Shown here piece by piece: positions 54,416 to 63,643 of a stretch of DNA of 64,000 nucleotides; positions within the stretch are counted from its first letter, which is position 1, and every line of letters begins with the position of its first letter. The position numbers and the translations under genes are program-made. The DNA comes from JBGPLJ01 sp963826145 (GTDB lineage Bacteria; Pseudomonadota; Gammaproteobacteria; Steroidobacterales; Steroidobacteraceae). The notes under the pieces were generated by a model that saw only the letters and a program-made list of their open reading frames with translations, did no database searches and was not told where the DNA came from. The stretch is from assembly GCA_963826145.1 (NCBI GenBank), contig CAWGVW010000001.1, forward strand, positions 930,001-994,000, written 5' to 3'.

Positions 54416-57400
54416 ATGTCAAATAAGAGCGCAAACACCGCAGTGGACCTGCCTGCGCTCGACGTGACCATGAGCGACTCGCACACCACGGTCGTCGCGC
54501 AGAGCTCCGACGCCCGCCGCCCGACTTACAACCGCCTGCTCGAACGGCAGCTCCGTGACGCGACGGGTCCCGACGGCCGCGTCGTCCTCGAGCGCCTGAT
54601 CGAGGTCATCAGCCGCCACTACGATTCGACGGAAGAAGAGCGGCGCAGTGTCGTTCGCTCGATGCAGATGATGTCGGACGAAGCCCAGGCGATGAACCGC
54701 GAGATCCTCGAGCAGAACGCGAGCCAGCTGCAGGCCATCGTCGATCACGTGAAGGACGTGATCCTGACGGTCGATGAATCCGGCCACATCGAGACCTTCA
54801 ACCCGACGGGCGAGCGCGTCTTCGGTCTCACCCAGCCGGAGATCGTTGGCCGGCGTATCGACTTCCTGATTCCGGAGGCGGGCGCCCAGGGGAGCATCGG
54901 CGCGTACCTCGAGCGACTCGCCTCGCGCATCGAGGACACGCAGGCGGACCTCGCGGCTCACGAAACTGAGTGCCGGCGCGAGAACGGCCAGCAGTTTCCT
55001 GCGGAACTTGCGGTCAGCAAGGCGCGGGTGAACCGGCGCACCGTCTACATCCTGTGCCTGCGCGATACGACTGAGCGCTTCAACGCCGAGCAGGCCATGC
55101 GCGAAAGCGAAGCTCGCTACAAGACGCTGGTCGAGAACGCTCCGGAAGCGATCGTCGTGCTCGACGTCGAGCTCGGGCGCTTCGTCGATGTCAACGAGAA
55201 CGCGGCGCGTTTCTTCAAGATGGACCGCGAGGCCCTCCTGAAGATCGGCCCTGAACAAGCGAGCGCGCCGGTGCAGGCGGATGGCACCCCCTCGTTCGGG
55301 TCGGCACGCGGCTTCATCGCGCGCGCCCTTGCCGGCGAAACGCCGGTCTTTGAATGGCTGCATCGCGACGCCCTCGGGCGCGACATTCCGTGCGAAGTGC
55401 GCCTCGTGCGCCTGCCGAGTTCCACTCGCCAGCTGATCCGCGGAAGCATCACGGACATCACCGAACGCAAGCGTGCGGATCTCATCGCCGCGGGCGAGCG
55501 GCGCATCTTCGAGAAGATGAGCGCGAACGCGCAACTCTCCGCGACCCTCGAAACAATCATCAACGTCATTGAAAAGGTGTCGCCCGATTCGCATTGCTGC
55601 GTGAGCCTCCTGAGCACGGACGGCAAGTCGCTCACGCCCTCGGCAGCGCCGCGTCTGCCGGCCGCATTTGTGCGCGACATGGACGGCATGGAGATCGGGC
55701 CGCGCAAGGGGTCCTGCGCGGCGGCAGTGTTCCTCGGCCGCCAGGTCATCGTTGCGGATATCGCCAAGGACGCTCTCTGGGAGGAGGCGCGCGAGTTCGC
55801 ATTGCGTCATGGCTGGCGCGCGTGCTGGTCGACGCCGATCGTCGTTACGGACGGGCGCGTGGTCGGCACGCTCGCCGTCTACCGCCAGCAGCCGGGCACG
55901 CCCGGAAAGCGTGATATCGAGCTGATGGCCCGCATGACCCAGATAGCCGGCATAGCGATCGAACGGCGCCGCGCCGAGGACGCCCTGCGGGCGAGCGAAG
56001 CAAAATTCCGCGGGCTCTTCGAGAATGTCGTCGAGGGCGTCTATCAGTCGAATCGCGAAGGACGGCTCATCTCGGTGAATCCCTCGTTCGTGCAGATGCT
56101 GGGGTACGCGAACGCGGACGAGGTCTATGCGCTGCCGAGCGCGGTGGGCCTCTACGTCGAGCCGGCCGACCGCGAGCGCTTCTGGCGCGAACTCGAAATG
56201 AACGGCGAGGTGCGCAACGCCGAGTTCCGCTTCAAGCGCAAAGACGGCGGCGTCATCGTGGCGCTCGAAAGCGGACGGCTCCTGCGTGATGAACGCGGCC
56301 GAGTCATCGCGTGCGAAGGCACGATCACCGACATATCGGAGCGCAAGAAGGCCGAGACGGCCGTGTTCGAGGAGAAAGAGCGCGCGCAGGTGACGCTGCA
56401 GTCGATTGGCGATGCTGTCATCACGAGCGATGCATCGGGCCGCATCGACTACCTCAATCCGGTGGCGGAAGCGTTGACCGGCTGGACCAACGGGGAAGCG
56501 CAGGGCATGCCGATCGGCCAGGTGCTGAATCTCGTGCACGAAGCGTCGCGCGAGGTCAGCGAGAATCCGGTCATGCGGTGCTTGCGCGAGGGCAAGGTCA
56601 TCGGTGTTTCGGATCTCACGGTACTCGTCAACCGGGCCGGGCGCGAGATCGCGATCCAGGATTCGGCGGCGCCAATCCGTGATCGCGCGGGAGGCGTGAT
56701 CGGCGCGGTCATGGTCTTCCACGACGTGAGCAAGGAACGGCGCCTGCGGCGCGCGCTTTCCTACCAGGCGAGCCACGACGCACTGACCGGGCTCATCAAC
56801 CGGCGGGAATTCGAGAATCGGCTGGCGGACGCAGTGGCGAACGCGCGTGGCGAGCAGTCGCCGACGCATGCGCTCATCTACGTCGACCTCGATCAGTTCA
56901 AGCTGGTGAACGATACCTGCGGTCACCCGGCGGGCGACCGCCTCCTCAAACAGATCACCGGTCTCCTGCAGACGCGTATCCGGACGAGCGACATCCTGGC
57001 CCGGCTCGGAGGCGATGAGTTCGGGATCCTGCTCGAGAACTGCACGCCTGAACAGGCGATGGGGATTGCCGACGCGTTACGCCAGGCGATCCGCGAATAC
57101 CGATTCGTATGGAACGACACGGCCATCAACGTCGGTGCAAGCATCGGCATCGTCGAGATCACGAGCGCGACGGAAAGCGTCGCGAGCCTCATGAGCGCCG
57201 CTGACGTCGCCTGCTATGCCGCGAAGGACGAAGGCCGCAATCGCGTGCACATTTACCAGCAGGACAACGTCCCGGAGCGGCACAAGGAAATGCAATGGGT
57301 CTCGCGTTTGACGCGCGCGACCGAGGAAAACCGTCTCGAGCTCTTCTTCCAGCCGATCGTGCCGATTGGCACGAACCGCGACGCGCATCCGCACTTCGAG

Positions 57401-58075
57401 CTGATGCTGCGCCTGCGCGAGGAGAACGGCACCCTGGTGCAGCCGATCGAATTCATTCCGGCCGCCGAACGCTACAACGTCATGCCCTCGATCGACCGCT
57501 GGGTAGTGGAGCGCGCGCTCGGGACGCTCGCGCATCACCGCGGCGCGACGGCACAGCCATTCTTCACGCTCGCGATCAATCTCTCCGGCACTTCGCTCAA
57601 CGACGAGCGTTTCCTCGAATTCCTCATCGCGCAGCTCGCCGTCCACGATCTGACGCCGGGCGCAATCTGCTTTGAGATCACGGAGACGGCGGCCATCGCG
57701 AACCTTGCGAACGTCGTCTACTTCATGCGCGAGCTCAAGGCGCGCGGCTGCAGCTTCTCGCTCGATGACTTCGGCAGCGGCCTCTCCTCATTCACGTACC
57801 TCAAGACGCTGCCCGTCGACTACCTCAAGATCGACGGCCTGTTCGTGCAGGGCGTGACGCGCGACGCCATCGACCGCAGCATGGTAGAGGCGATCAGCCA
57901 GATCGGACGATCGATGGGCATCAAGACGGTCGCCGAACGCGTGGAATCGCCGGAAGTGCTCGCGGAACTTGCGCGCCTCGGCGTCGGCTTTGCACAAGGT
58001 TTCTACATCGCGGCGCCCGATTCGGTTGCGCATTTCCCCTATCGTCCGCAGGCCTCCGCCGTCGAATCGAGCTGA
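54416..58075 (+). CDS. PAS/GAF-regulated GGDEF-EAL protein (c-di-GMP turnover)
   Basis: A 1219-residue soluble signalling protein. Domains: PAS about 102-225, PAS 232-355, GAF 372-520 (MEIGPRKGSCAAAVFLGRQVIVADI), PAS 528-650 and PAS 655-775. A GGDEF domain follows (780-945) with an intact LGGDEFG signature near 865, so cyclase activity is possible. The EAL domain (965-1210) has FELMLRL in place of EAL, ETAAIANL, DDFGSG (about 1117) and the catalytic-lysine stretch VDYLKIDG, so the main phosphodiesterase residues are present. No membrane segments. It may set c-di-GMP levels sensed by the riboswitch at 13.6 kb; that link is inference. Confidence 0.94.
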   Translation: MSNKSANTAVDLPALDVTMSDSHTTVVAQSSDARRPTYNRLLERQLRDATGPDGRVVLERLIEVISRHYDSTEEERRSVVRSMQMMSDEAQAMNREILEQNASQLQAIVDHVKDVILTVDESGHIETFNPTGERVFGLTQPEIVGRRIDFLIPEAGAQGSIGAYLERLASRIEDTQADLAAHETECRRENGQQFPAELAVSKARVNRRTVYILCLRDTTERFNAEQAMRESEARYKTLVENAPEAIVVLDVELGRFVDVNENAARFFKMDREALLKIGPEQASAPVQADGTPSFGSARGFIARALAGETPVFEWLHRDALGRDIPCEVRLVRLPSSTRQLIRGSITDITERKRADLIAAGERRIFEKMSANAQLSATLETIINVIEKVSPDSHCCVSLLSTDGKSLTPSAAPRLPAAFVRDMDGMEIGPRKGSCAAAVFLGRQVIVADIAKDALWEEAREFALRHGWRACWSTPIVVTDGRVVGTLAVYRQQPGTPGKRDIELMARMTQIAGIAIERRRAEDALRASEAKFRGLFENVVEGVYQSNREGRLISVNPSFVQMLGYANADEVYALPSAVGLYVEPADRERFWRELEMNGEVRNAEFRFKRKDGGVIVALESGRLLRDERGRVIACEGTITDISERKKAETAVFEEKERAQVTLQSIGDAVITSDASGRIDYLNPVAEALTGWTNGEAQGMPIGQVLNLVHEASREVSENPVMRCLREGKVIGVSDLTVLVNRAGREIAIQDSAAPIRDRAGGVIGAVMVFHDVSKERRLRRALSYQASHDALTGLINRREFENRLADAVANARGEQSPTHALIYVDLDQFKLVNDTCGHPAGDRLLKQITGLLQTRIRTSDILARLGGDEFGILLENCTPEQAMGIADALRQAIREYRFVWNDTAINVGASIGIVEITSATESVASLMSAADVACYAAKDEGRNRVHIYQQDNVPERHKEMQWVSRLTRATEENRLELFFQPIVPIGTNRDAHPHFELMLRLREENGTLVQPIEFIPAAERYNVMPSIDRWVVERALGTLAHHRGATAQPFFTLAINLSGTSLNDERFLEFLIAQLAVHDLTPGAICFEITETAAIANLANVVYFMRELKARGCSFSLDDFGSGLSSFTYLKTLPVDYLKIDGLFVQGVTRDAIDRSMVEAISQIGRSMGIKTVAERVESPEVLAELARLGVGFAQGFYIAAPDSVAHFPYRPQASAVESS

Positions 58076-58145
58076 CCGGCCGGGCGCTCGTGTAGAATGC
58101 CGCGCCAATGAGCATGCGCCCGGGCCAGTCGAGAGAACGGTCATC

Positions 58146-58952
58146 GTGAGTCGAACCGCGACGGTTCAATCGCCCCTGGTCGGCGATTCAGACGCGCCTC
58201 CTTTCTCGCTCTTCAATCCCGCCGGCCGCGCACCCGCGCTCATCGTTTGCGATCACGCGAGCCGACTGATCCCGGCTGCGCTGCAGGGCCTCGGTCTTGC
58301 GCCGGCCGCGCTCGAGCGCCACATCGCGTGGGATATCGGCGCCGCGGATCTGGCGCGAAGCCTCGCGCTGCGCCTCGATGCGCCGGCCGTGCTCGCCGGC
58401 TTCTCCCGCCTTGTGATCGACTGCAACCGGGGGCTCGATGACCCGACGTTGATCCTCGCCGAAAGTGACGGCCAGGCGATTCCAGGAAATATCGGCATCA
58501 GCTCAGCGGCACGCGCCGAACGCATTCGTGCGTGCCACGAGCCGTATCATCAGGCGGTCGCTGAACGACTCGCCACTTTTTCCAGGTCCGGCGTCGTTCC
58601 TGCAGTGATCTCCATTCACAGCTTCACGCCGCTCTTCGGCGGTGCCGCGCGACCCTGGCACGTCGGAGTCCTCTGGGATAAGGACGGCCGGATGGCAAAA
58701 CCCATGCTGGCTGCGCTGGAGTCGGTGCCCGACCTCTGCGTCGGCGACAACCTGCCGTACTCCGGACGGCACCCCTCGGATTACACAATCGATTACCACG
58801 CGGAGAGTTCGGGGCTGCCGCATCTCTGCCTCGAGGTGCGCCAGGACCTCCTGTTGACCACCCCGGGGGTGGAACGCTGGAGCGAAATCATCACAGGTCC
58901 CGTGCGTAACCTCATCAATGACAAGGAGTTGCACCGCCCCTTGCACGCCTGA
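58146..58952 (+). CDS. N-formylglutamate amidohydrolase family protein
   Basis: A 268-residue zinc hydrolase of the FGase fold. LIVCDHASRLIP gives the first metal-binding motif (HAS), HIAWDIGAADLAR the second and VISIHSFTPLF the third; YTIDYHAESSGLPHLCLEVRQDLL is the C-terminal signature. The frame upstream overlaps the previous gene and is not used; GTG 58146 begins the conserved region. The family removes N-formyl or related acyl groups from glutamate. No hut genes are nearby, so the true substrate is open. Confidence 0.87.
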   Translation: MSRTATVQSPLVGDSDAPPFSLFNPAGRAPALIVCDHASRLIPAALQGLGLAPAALERHIAWDIGAADLARSLALRLDAPAVLAGFSRLVIDCNRGLDDPTLILAESDGQAIPGNIGISSAARAERIRACHEPYHQAVAERLATFSRSGVVPAVISIHSFTPLFGGAARPWHVGVLWDKDGRMAKPMLAALESVPDLCVGDNLPYSGRHPSDYTIDYHAESSGLPHLCLEVRQDLLLTTPGVERWSEIITGPVRNLINDKELHRPLHA

Positions 58953-59003
58953 GGTCCGTCGTCGACCATGGGCGCACGAAGAACTAGAAGAAGCCAGGAC
59001 GCC

Positions 59004-60146
59004 ATGACCCTCAAAGAGCCATCCTTCACCGTCGGCATAGAAGAAGAGTACTTGCTCGTCGATCGGGCGACGCGCGACCTCAATTCCGATCCGCCGGCGG
59101 CCCTCCTGCAGGAATGCACCGAGCTTGGCAGTGGCCAGATCAGCCCGGAGTTCCTGCGCTCGCAGATCGAAGTCGGCACGCGCGTGTGCCGTACGATGCA
59201 GGAAGCGCGTGCCGACCTCGGGCGCCTGCGGGCGATCATCGTGAAGGTTTCGAAAAAACACGGTGTGTCGCCGATCGCGGCATCGACGCATCCGTTCGCG
59301 CGGGCAATCGCGCAACGGCATACGGACAAGGATCGCTACTTCGCCCTGGCGAAGGAGATGCAGGCCGCCGCGAGGCGGATGGTGATCTGCGGCATGCACG
59401 TGCACGTCGGCATCGACGACGACGAGCTGCGCATCGACCTGATGAGCCAGCTCTCGTATTTTCTGCCGCACCTGCTCGCTCTGTCCTGCTCCTCGCCCTT
59501 CTGGGAAGGCGAGCTCACGGGGCTCAAGTCGTTCCGGCTCACGGTGTTCAATGCGCTGCCCCGCACCGGGCTACCCGAACATTTCGCGAGCTATGCCGAA
59601 TACCAGCGCCACATCAATGCGCTGATCACGAACGGGCTCATCCAGGACACCTCGAAGATCTGGTGGGACCTGAGGCCGAGCTGGCGCTATCCGACGCTCG
59701 AAACCCGGATCATGGACTGCTGTACGAGCGTCGATGACTCCATCGCGCTCGCCTCGCTCGTGGTGTGCCTGTTGCGCATGCTCTACCGATTGCGGCGGCG
59801 CAATCAGCGCTGGCGCGTCTATGCGGACATGCTGGTCGCGGAGAACCGCTGGCGTGCGATGCGCTACAGCTTCGACGAGGGACTCCTCGATCTCGCGAAG
59901 GGTCATCTCGTGCCGTTTCCGGACCTGTTGGAGGAGCTCCTCGAACTCGTGCACGAGGACGCCGTGACCATGGGGTGCGAACGCGAAATCGCGCACACCC
60001 GCGAGATCCTGAAGCGCGGCACCAGCGCACACCGCCAGGTCAGCGTCTACGAGGCTGCGCGTGCGCGGGGCGCGAGCGAACGTGAAGCCATGAATGCGGT
60101 CGTCGACTGGCTGATCGCGGAGACTGCGGCGGGCCTCGAGCCCTGA
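59004..60146 (+). CDS. ybdK: carboxylate-amine ligase YbdK (putative glutamate-cysteine ligase 2)
   Basis: A 380-residue enzyme of the GCS2 fold. FTVGIEEEYLLVD is the metal-binding opening; CGMHVHVGIDDDELRIDLMSQLSYFLPHLLALSCSSPFWEG and TLETRIMDCCTSVDDSIALASLVV are family signatures. AGGA lies five bases before ATG 59004. It has weak gamma-glutamylcysteine ligase activity in E. coli, and its true role is uncertain. The 60-bp gap after it to the convergent lipoprotein gene contains a short GC inverted repeat. Confidence 0.92.
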   Translation: MTLKEPSFTVGIEEEYLLVDRATRDLNSDPPAALLQECTELGSGQISPEFLRSQIEVGTRVCRTMQEARADLGRLRAIIVKVSKKHGVSPIAASTHPFARAIAQRHTDKDRYFALAKEMQAAARRMVICGMHVHVGIDDDELRIDLMSQLSYFLPHLLALSCSSPFWEGELTGLKSFRLTVFNALPRTGLPEHFASYAEYQRHINALITNGLIQDTSKIWWDLRPSWRYPTLETRIMDCCTSVDDSIALASLVVCLLRMLYRLRRRNQRWRVYADMLVAENRWRAMRYSFDEGLLDLAKGHLVPFPDLLEELLELVHEDAVTMGCEREIAHTREILKRGTSAHRQVSVYEAARARGASEREAMNAVVDWLIAETAAGLEP

Positions 60147-60206
60147 CGGCGCGTCATGTCGCCGCGCCCCTCGCCGACGAGTACTGCGGTTCTCTGAGCC
60201 CGGTCG

Positions 60207-60800
60207 CTACGGCGCGGCGCGTCCCGGAAATTTCGCGAACATACCGGTGATCGCATTGCTGATCGCCGTGCGCGGATCCTTCATCATCTTGTCGGTCAAC
60301 GTGCCTTCGATCACGCTTTCCCAGACGAGCTGCTTGCGGGCGTTGTCGACGACATCCACATTGGCGGTGCCGACCTTGTACCGGACCGTCTCGATCTCGG
60401 GCGCGCCCGCCACCATGAACGCGGGCCCCACTCCATACATGCCGCCGCGATAGCCATAGTAGCCGTAGCCGTTGCCGTAGCCGTAGGTCGCGCCTGGCGT
60501 GGAGCGCACATCGACCTGCTCATGCGCGTTCGCGCTGAAATTCACCATGAGGTCGGCGTCGCCCGATTCGATGAAGCGGTAGCCGCGCGCATCCATCTCG
60601 CGACGAATCGATTCCTTGAAGTAGCCCGTGATCGGCGTCGAATAGCCCGCGCGATCCGTCCCCGGATTGGTTGCGAAGGTATAGGTGCGATATGCCGACA
60701 GGTTGGCGGACGGGTCCGTGTTCGCACGGATGGTCGGTGTCGAAGCGCAGGCCGCAAGCAACGTGAACGCGGACAACACCGCGACGTGGAATGGCTTCAT
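60207..60800 (-). CDS. DUF4136 domain lipoprotein
   Basis: A 197-residue lipoprotein: MKPFHVAVLSAFTLLAACAS has the lipobox LAAC. The body follows the DUF4136 pattern (DPSANLSAYRTYTF; IRREMDARGYRFIESGDADLMVNF; KQLVWESVIEGTL) with a Gly/Tyr-rich insert near the middle (YGYGNGYGYYGYRGG). Function unknown; exported, probably outer-membrane associated. It lies beyond the response regulator genes on the same strand. Confidence 0.88.
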   Translation of the reverse strand: MKPFHVAVLSAFTLLAACASTPTIRANTDPSANLSAYRTYTFATNPGTDRAGYSTPITGYFKESIRREMDARGYRFIESGDADLMVNFSANAHEQVDVRSTPGATYGYGNGYGYYGYRGGMYGVGPAFMVAGAPEIETVRYKVGTANVDVVDNARKQLVWESVIEGTLTDKMMKDPRTAISNAITGMFAKFPGRAAP

Positions 60801-60842
60801 TTAATCGACTCCATGCCAATGCAACCAACGTATTAATGGGAA

Positions 60843-61205
60843 TCAGGACAGGGGCAAGCCGATGGCTCTTCGAATCGAGCAAAGGAGGGCGTCGCCAGCG
60901 AGGGGCTTGTGCAAATAGGCCGTCGCTCCGTCCGCCAGGCATTGCTCCTGCAGCATCGGCTCGTCGTGGGCGGTGATGATGATGACGGGAAGCGTCAGCT
61001 TCGCGGTGGTGATGTGCCGCTGTACGTCGCGGCCGGTCAGCCCGACCATGTGCAGGTCAAGCACCAGGCAGTCGGGTTGCCGCGTCCCCAGGGAATTGAG
61101 GAACGCCTGGCCGGATGCATAGGCTTCGACGTCGAGTTCCCAGGCCCGCAGCAGGCGCACGAGCGCTTTGCGCACCGATTCTTCGTCATCGACAACAGCG
61201 ATCAT
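60843..61205 (-). CDS. single-domain response regulator (FixJ-type receiver)
   Basis: A 120-residue stand-alone receiver. ATG 61205 (MIAVVDDEESVRKAL) lies eight bases after GAGAGGG; longer starts to 61244 lack support. The acidic pair DDE, phospho-acceptor Asp in CLVLDLHMVGLTG, and TAHDE and HKPLAGDALL near the end complete the receiver. There is no output domain. It follows the LuxR-type regulator gene by 67 bases, so the two may answer one sensor kinase, which is not in the window. Confidence 0.88.
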   Translation of the reverse strand: MIAVVDDEESVRKALVRLLRAWELDVEAYASGQAFLNSLGTRQPDCLVLDLHMVGLTGRDVQRHITTAKLTLPVIIITAHDEPMLQEQCLADGATAYLHKPLAGDALLCSIRRAIGLPLS

Positions 61206-61272
61206 GGGTCGGGCCCTCTCCATGCTGGAGAGTACGCGCCGCAACGGGACATTTGCCTAGTGGACCTTCGTC

Positions 61273-61917
61273 TCATGCCGCCGGTGAGACTTCGATCTGG
61301 CCCTCCATAGCCTGCGAGGCGAGCGTCACGAGCTCCGCCACGGAGCGTGCCTGCATCTTCAGCATCACCCGACCACGGTGCACCTTGATCGTCTTCTCCG
61401 CCGCGCCGAGTTCTGCGGCGATCTGCTTGTTCATCCTGCCGGCAACCACCAGGTCGAGGACCTCGCGCTCACGCGCGGTCAGGAGCTTCAAGCGGGCTTG
61501 CATGGTGGCGCGCCGTGTGCGGGCGGCGCGCGCGATACGGTCCTGCTCCAGAGCCTCGCGTACGGCCGCCACCAGGTCCGAGAGACGCACCGGCTTTGCC
61601 AGGAAGTTCACAGCGCCCGCCCGGATAGCGCGCACCGACATCGGAATGCTGCCGCGGCCAGTCACGAAAACGACCGGTCGATCGCAGCCGCTCATTGAAA
61701 GGCGGGACTGCAGTTCCAGGCCATCGACGCCGGGCATGGCAACGTCCGCCACCAGACACCCCGGTCTATCGGGTTCGTGCTCGCGAAGGAATGCGTCGGC
61801 GCTCTCCCAGGAGCGCACGCCGAATCCTTCTGCGGTAAGGCCGCGGGTCAAGGCCGTGCGCACTCCCGGGTCGTCGTCGACCAGGAACACATTCGGTTTT
61901 TCTTCGCTTGCAGTCAT
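61273..61917 (-). CDS. FixJ-family response regulator with LuxR helix-turn-helix
   Basis: A 214-residue regulator. The receiver (about 8-125) has DDDPGV, phospho-acceptor Asp in CLVADVAMPGVDG and the lysine in FLAKPVRL. The C-terminal LuxR domain reads LTAREREVLDLVVAGRMNKQIAAELGAAEKTIKVHRGRVMLKM. Such pairs of FixJ-like regulators without a local kinase are common. It is divergent from the LPATG protein; the 263-bp gap between them shows no clear promoter. Confidence 0.92.
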   Translation of the reverse strand: MTASEEKPNVFLVDDDPGVRTALTRGLTAEGFGVRSWESADAFLREHEPDRPGCLVADVAMPGVDGLELQSRLSMSGCDRPVVFVTGRGSIPMSVRAIRAGAVNFLAKPVRLSDLVAAVREALEQDRIARAARTRRATMQARLKLLTAREREVLDLVVAGRMNKQIAAELGAAEKTIKVHRGRVMLKMQARSVAELVTLASQAMEGQIEVSPAA

Positions 61918-62180
61918 ATCAGCATTCCCTCGCCGGCACCGACGTTGATTGTTTTTGCTGCAGTACCCGATGGGTTCCTTGGCGAAGAGCTTACACCCGC
62001 GGCCGCCAGCGATTGGCTCGATTTTGACGTACTATTCACGCACGTTGCCACAGTGCAGCAACTCGATGAGACCAAGGTCCCATTCACTTCGTGCGCGCCC
62101 GCATCCTAAAGTCGGTCGGGTGGCCGTAGCCTGCCGCAATCGCTGACCGGTCATTCGGAAAAGTTCCCGGGAGAATCAGA

Positions 62181-62756
62181 ATGATAGCTATTCGTCGGTA
62201 TGCGGTCTGTGCCGCAGTGTTGCTGCTCGCGACTACTGCTGCGGTTGACGCCCAGCAGCCCGCCGCTTGCCAGACAGTTCAGTTCAGTGCGGAAGTGCTC
62301 GCCCGGTTCCCGCGGATCCGCGAGGCGTGCCTCGACGTCATCAGCCGCGATGACGTGAAGTACGCCGTCGTCAAGGCGTACCTCGTACGCACAAGTTCAA
62401 GCGGCATAACCGTGCGCGTCAATCTTCCGGATGGCACGCGCTCGGAGCCGAAGTTCATCAAGACGGATCCGAAATTGCGCGTTCTGATCGATAAGCAGCC
62501 GACACGCGTGCAGGACCTTGCCGTGGGTCAGGAGCTCAGCGCGTATCTTAAAGTCAGCGACCCGATGATTGCGCTCGAACCGGCGGAGGCCGCCGAGCCG
62601 GTCGCGCTCACGCCGCTCGCCGATACGCCGCCGCCGTCGGAGGGCGCCCCGCTCCCCGCAACGGGAAGCTTCGTGCCTGCGCTCGGTCTGGCCGGCGCGA
62701 TTCTGCTGTGCCTCGGCGTCGCACTTGGATTCCTTCGCCGGCGTACGAGCCACTGA
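62181..62756 (+). CDS. exported protein with C-terminal LPATG anchor-like signal
   Basis: A 191-residue protein starting at ATG 62181 behind GGGAG. A signal peptide (MIAIRRYAVCAAVLLLATTAAVDAQ) is followed by a domain of about 110 residues (FSAEVLARFPRIREACLDVISRDD..VKAYLVRTSSSGITVRVNLPDG). A Pro/Ala linker leads to LPATG (158-162), one membrane helix and a C-terminal RRR. This is the layout of sortase substrates, unusual in a Gram-negative; no sortase gene is in the window. The motif may instead be a simple membrane tail. Function unknown. A lipoprotein gene follows at 13 bases. Confidence 0.8.
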   Translation: MIAIRRYAVCAAVLLLATTAAVDAQQPAACQTVQFSAEVLARFPRIREACLDVISRDDVKYAVVKAYLVRTSSSGITVRVNLPDGTRSEPKFIKTDPKLRVLIDKQPTRVQDLAVGQELSAYLKVSDPMIALEPAEAAEPVALTPLADTPPPSEGAPLPATGSFVPALGLAGAILLCLGVALGFLRRRTSH

Positions 62757-62769
62757 CAAAGGGCCATCC

Positions 62770-63351
62770 ATGAACGACATGATTCGTCTGCGATCGATCT
62801 CGGCGGCGCTGCTTTGCGTCGTAATGCTCGCCGCCTGCGCGAGCGAACCGCCCAAGCCCATCGTCAAGGAGAAGCTGTCCGAACGATCGGCAACCGTGAC
62901 GGCGATCGACTATCAGACCCGCCTCGTCACTTTGCGCGGTACAAGCGGCAACAGCCTTACGCTGGTGGTCGATAGTGACGTAAGGAACTTCGACCAAATG
63001 AAGGTTGGCGACATGGTCACCGTCAGCTACTACCAGGGTTTTGCAGCCGAGGTGAAGAAACCGGGCACGGGCGTCAAAGGCGTCGAGCAATCGGCGACGA
63101 GTGCAAGGGCCGCGCCCGGCGAGCGTCCAGGCGGCGGTGTCGGCACGATGATCCGCACGACGGTCATCATCGAATCGGTAGACACCTCGTTCGACACCGT
63201 GACCTTCCGACGCCACGACGGAACGGTCCGCACGATCGCCGTCAGCGATCCGAACATCCGCAAGGCGATCCGCGACCTCAAGAAGGGCGATGAGGTTGAA
63301 GTGAGCTATATGGAAGCCGTAGCCGTCGAGGTAACGCCGGCAGGACAGTGA
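62770..63351 (+). CDS. hypothetical lipoprotein with two similar beta-domains
   Basis: A 193-residue lipoprotein from ATG 62770 behind AAGGG. The lipobox is LAACAS. Two related segments follow, RSATVTAIDYQTRLVTLRGTSGN...MKVGDMVTVSYYQGFAAEV and TVIIESVDTSFDTVTFRRHDGT...LKKGDEVEVSYMEAVAVEV, each probably a small OB-like beta-barrel. A Gly/Pro linker joins them. It is probably co-transcribed with the LPATG protein. Not assigned to a named family. Confidence 0.8.
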   Translation: MNDMIRLRSISAALLCVVMLAACASEPPKPIVKEKLSERSATVTAIDYQTRLVTLRGTSGNSLTLVVDSDVRNFDQMKVGDMVTVSYYQGFAAEVKKPGTGVKGVEQSATSARAAPGERPGGGVGTMIRTTVIIESVDTSFDTVTFRRHDGTVRTIAVSDPNIRKAIRDLKKGDEVEVSYMEAVAVEVTPAGQ

Positions 63352-63643
63352 GATCGGCGACCGCAGGGCCCCGAATTGGCCGGATACGACTAAAGGGCAA
63401 TTGCCGCTGATCCCGCGCAGGAGGAAATTGGACGCGCCCCCCGAGGAAGGCCGGCGCGACAGGTCAGCAGGTTCCTAAGGGTGGCGCGGCGCTTTCAGGA
63501 CCGATCGAATCACCCCTTCGATTCGTTCCTTTCGACAAGGGCGGCCGCGCTGCTGCAACCGTGACTGTCGCGTCGGCCCGCCGCGACGCAGGCGAGAGGG
63601 AAGGCGCTTCGTCAAACCGATTCGACTTCAGTCGGCGCAGTGC
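63352..63643. other. 292-bp intergenic region
   Basis: Between convergent genes. A weak inverted repeat CGAATC/GATTCG with an eight-base loop lies near 63507-63526, followed by GTTCCTTTCG. No coding frame, RNA gene or strong terminator is visible. Confidence 0.5.

Noticed and set aside
54419..56926. 835-codon open frame on the - strand, and other long antisense frames (17000-18577, 39352-41043, 41617-43392)
   Set aside because: They mirror real genes in GC-rich DNA and give Arg/Ala/His-rich sequences without recognisable domains; the sense genes have clear families.
61777..62146. Small open frames in the gap before the LPATG protein
   Set aside because: No ribosome site, no domain, and they overlap the regulator gene on the other strand.
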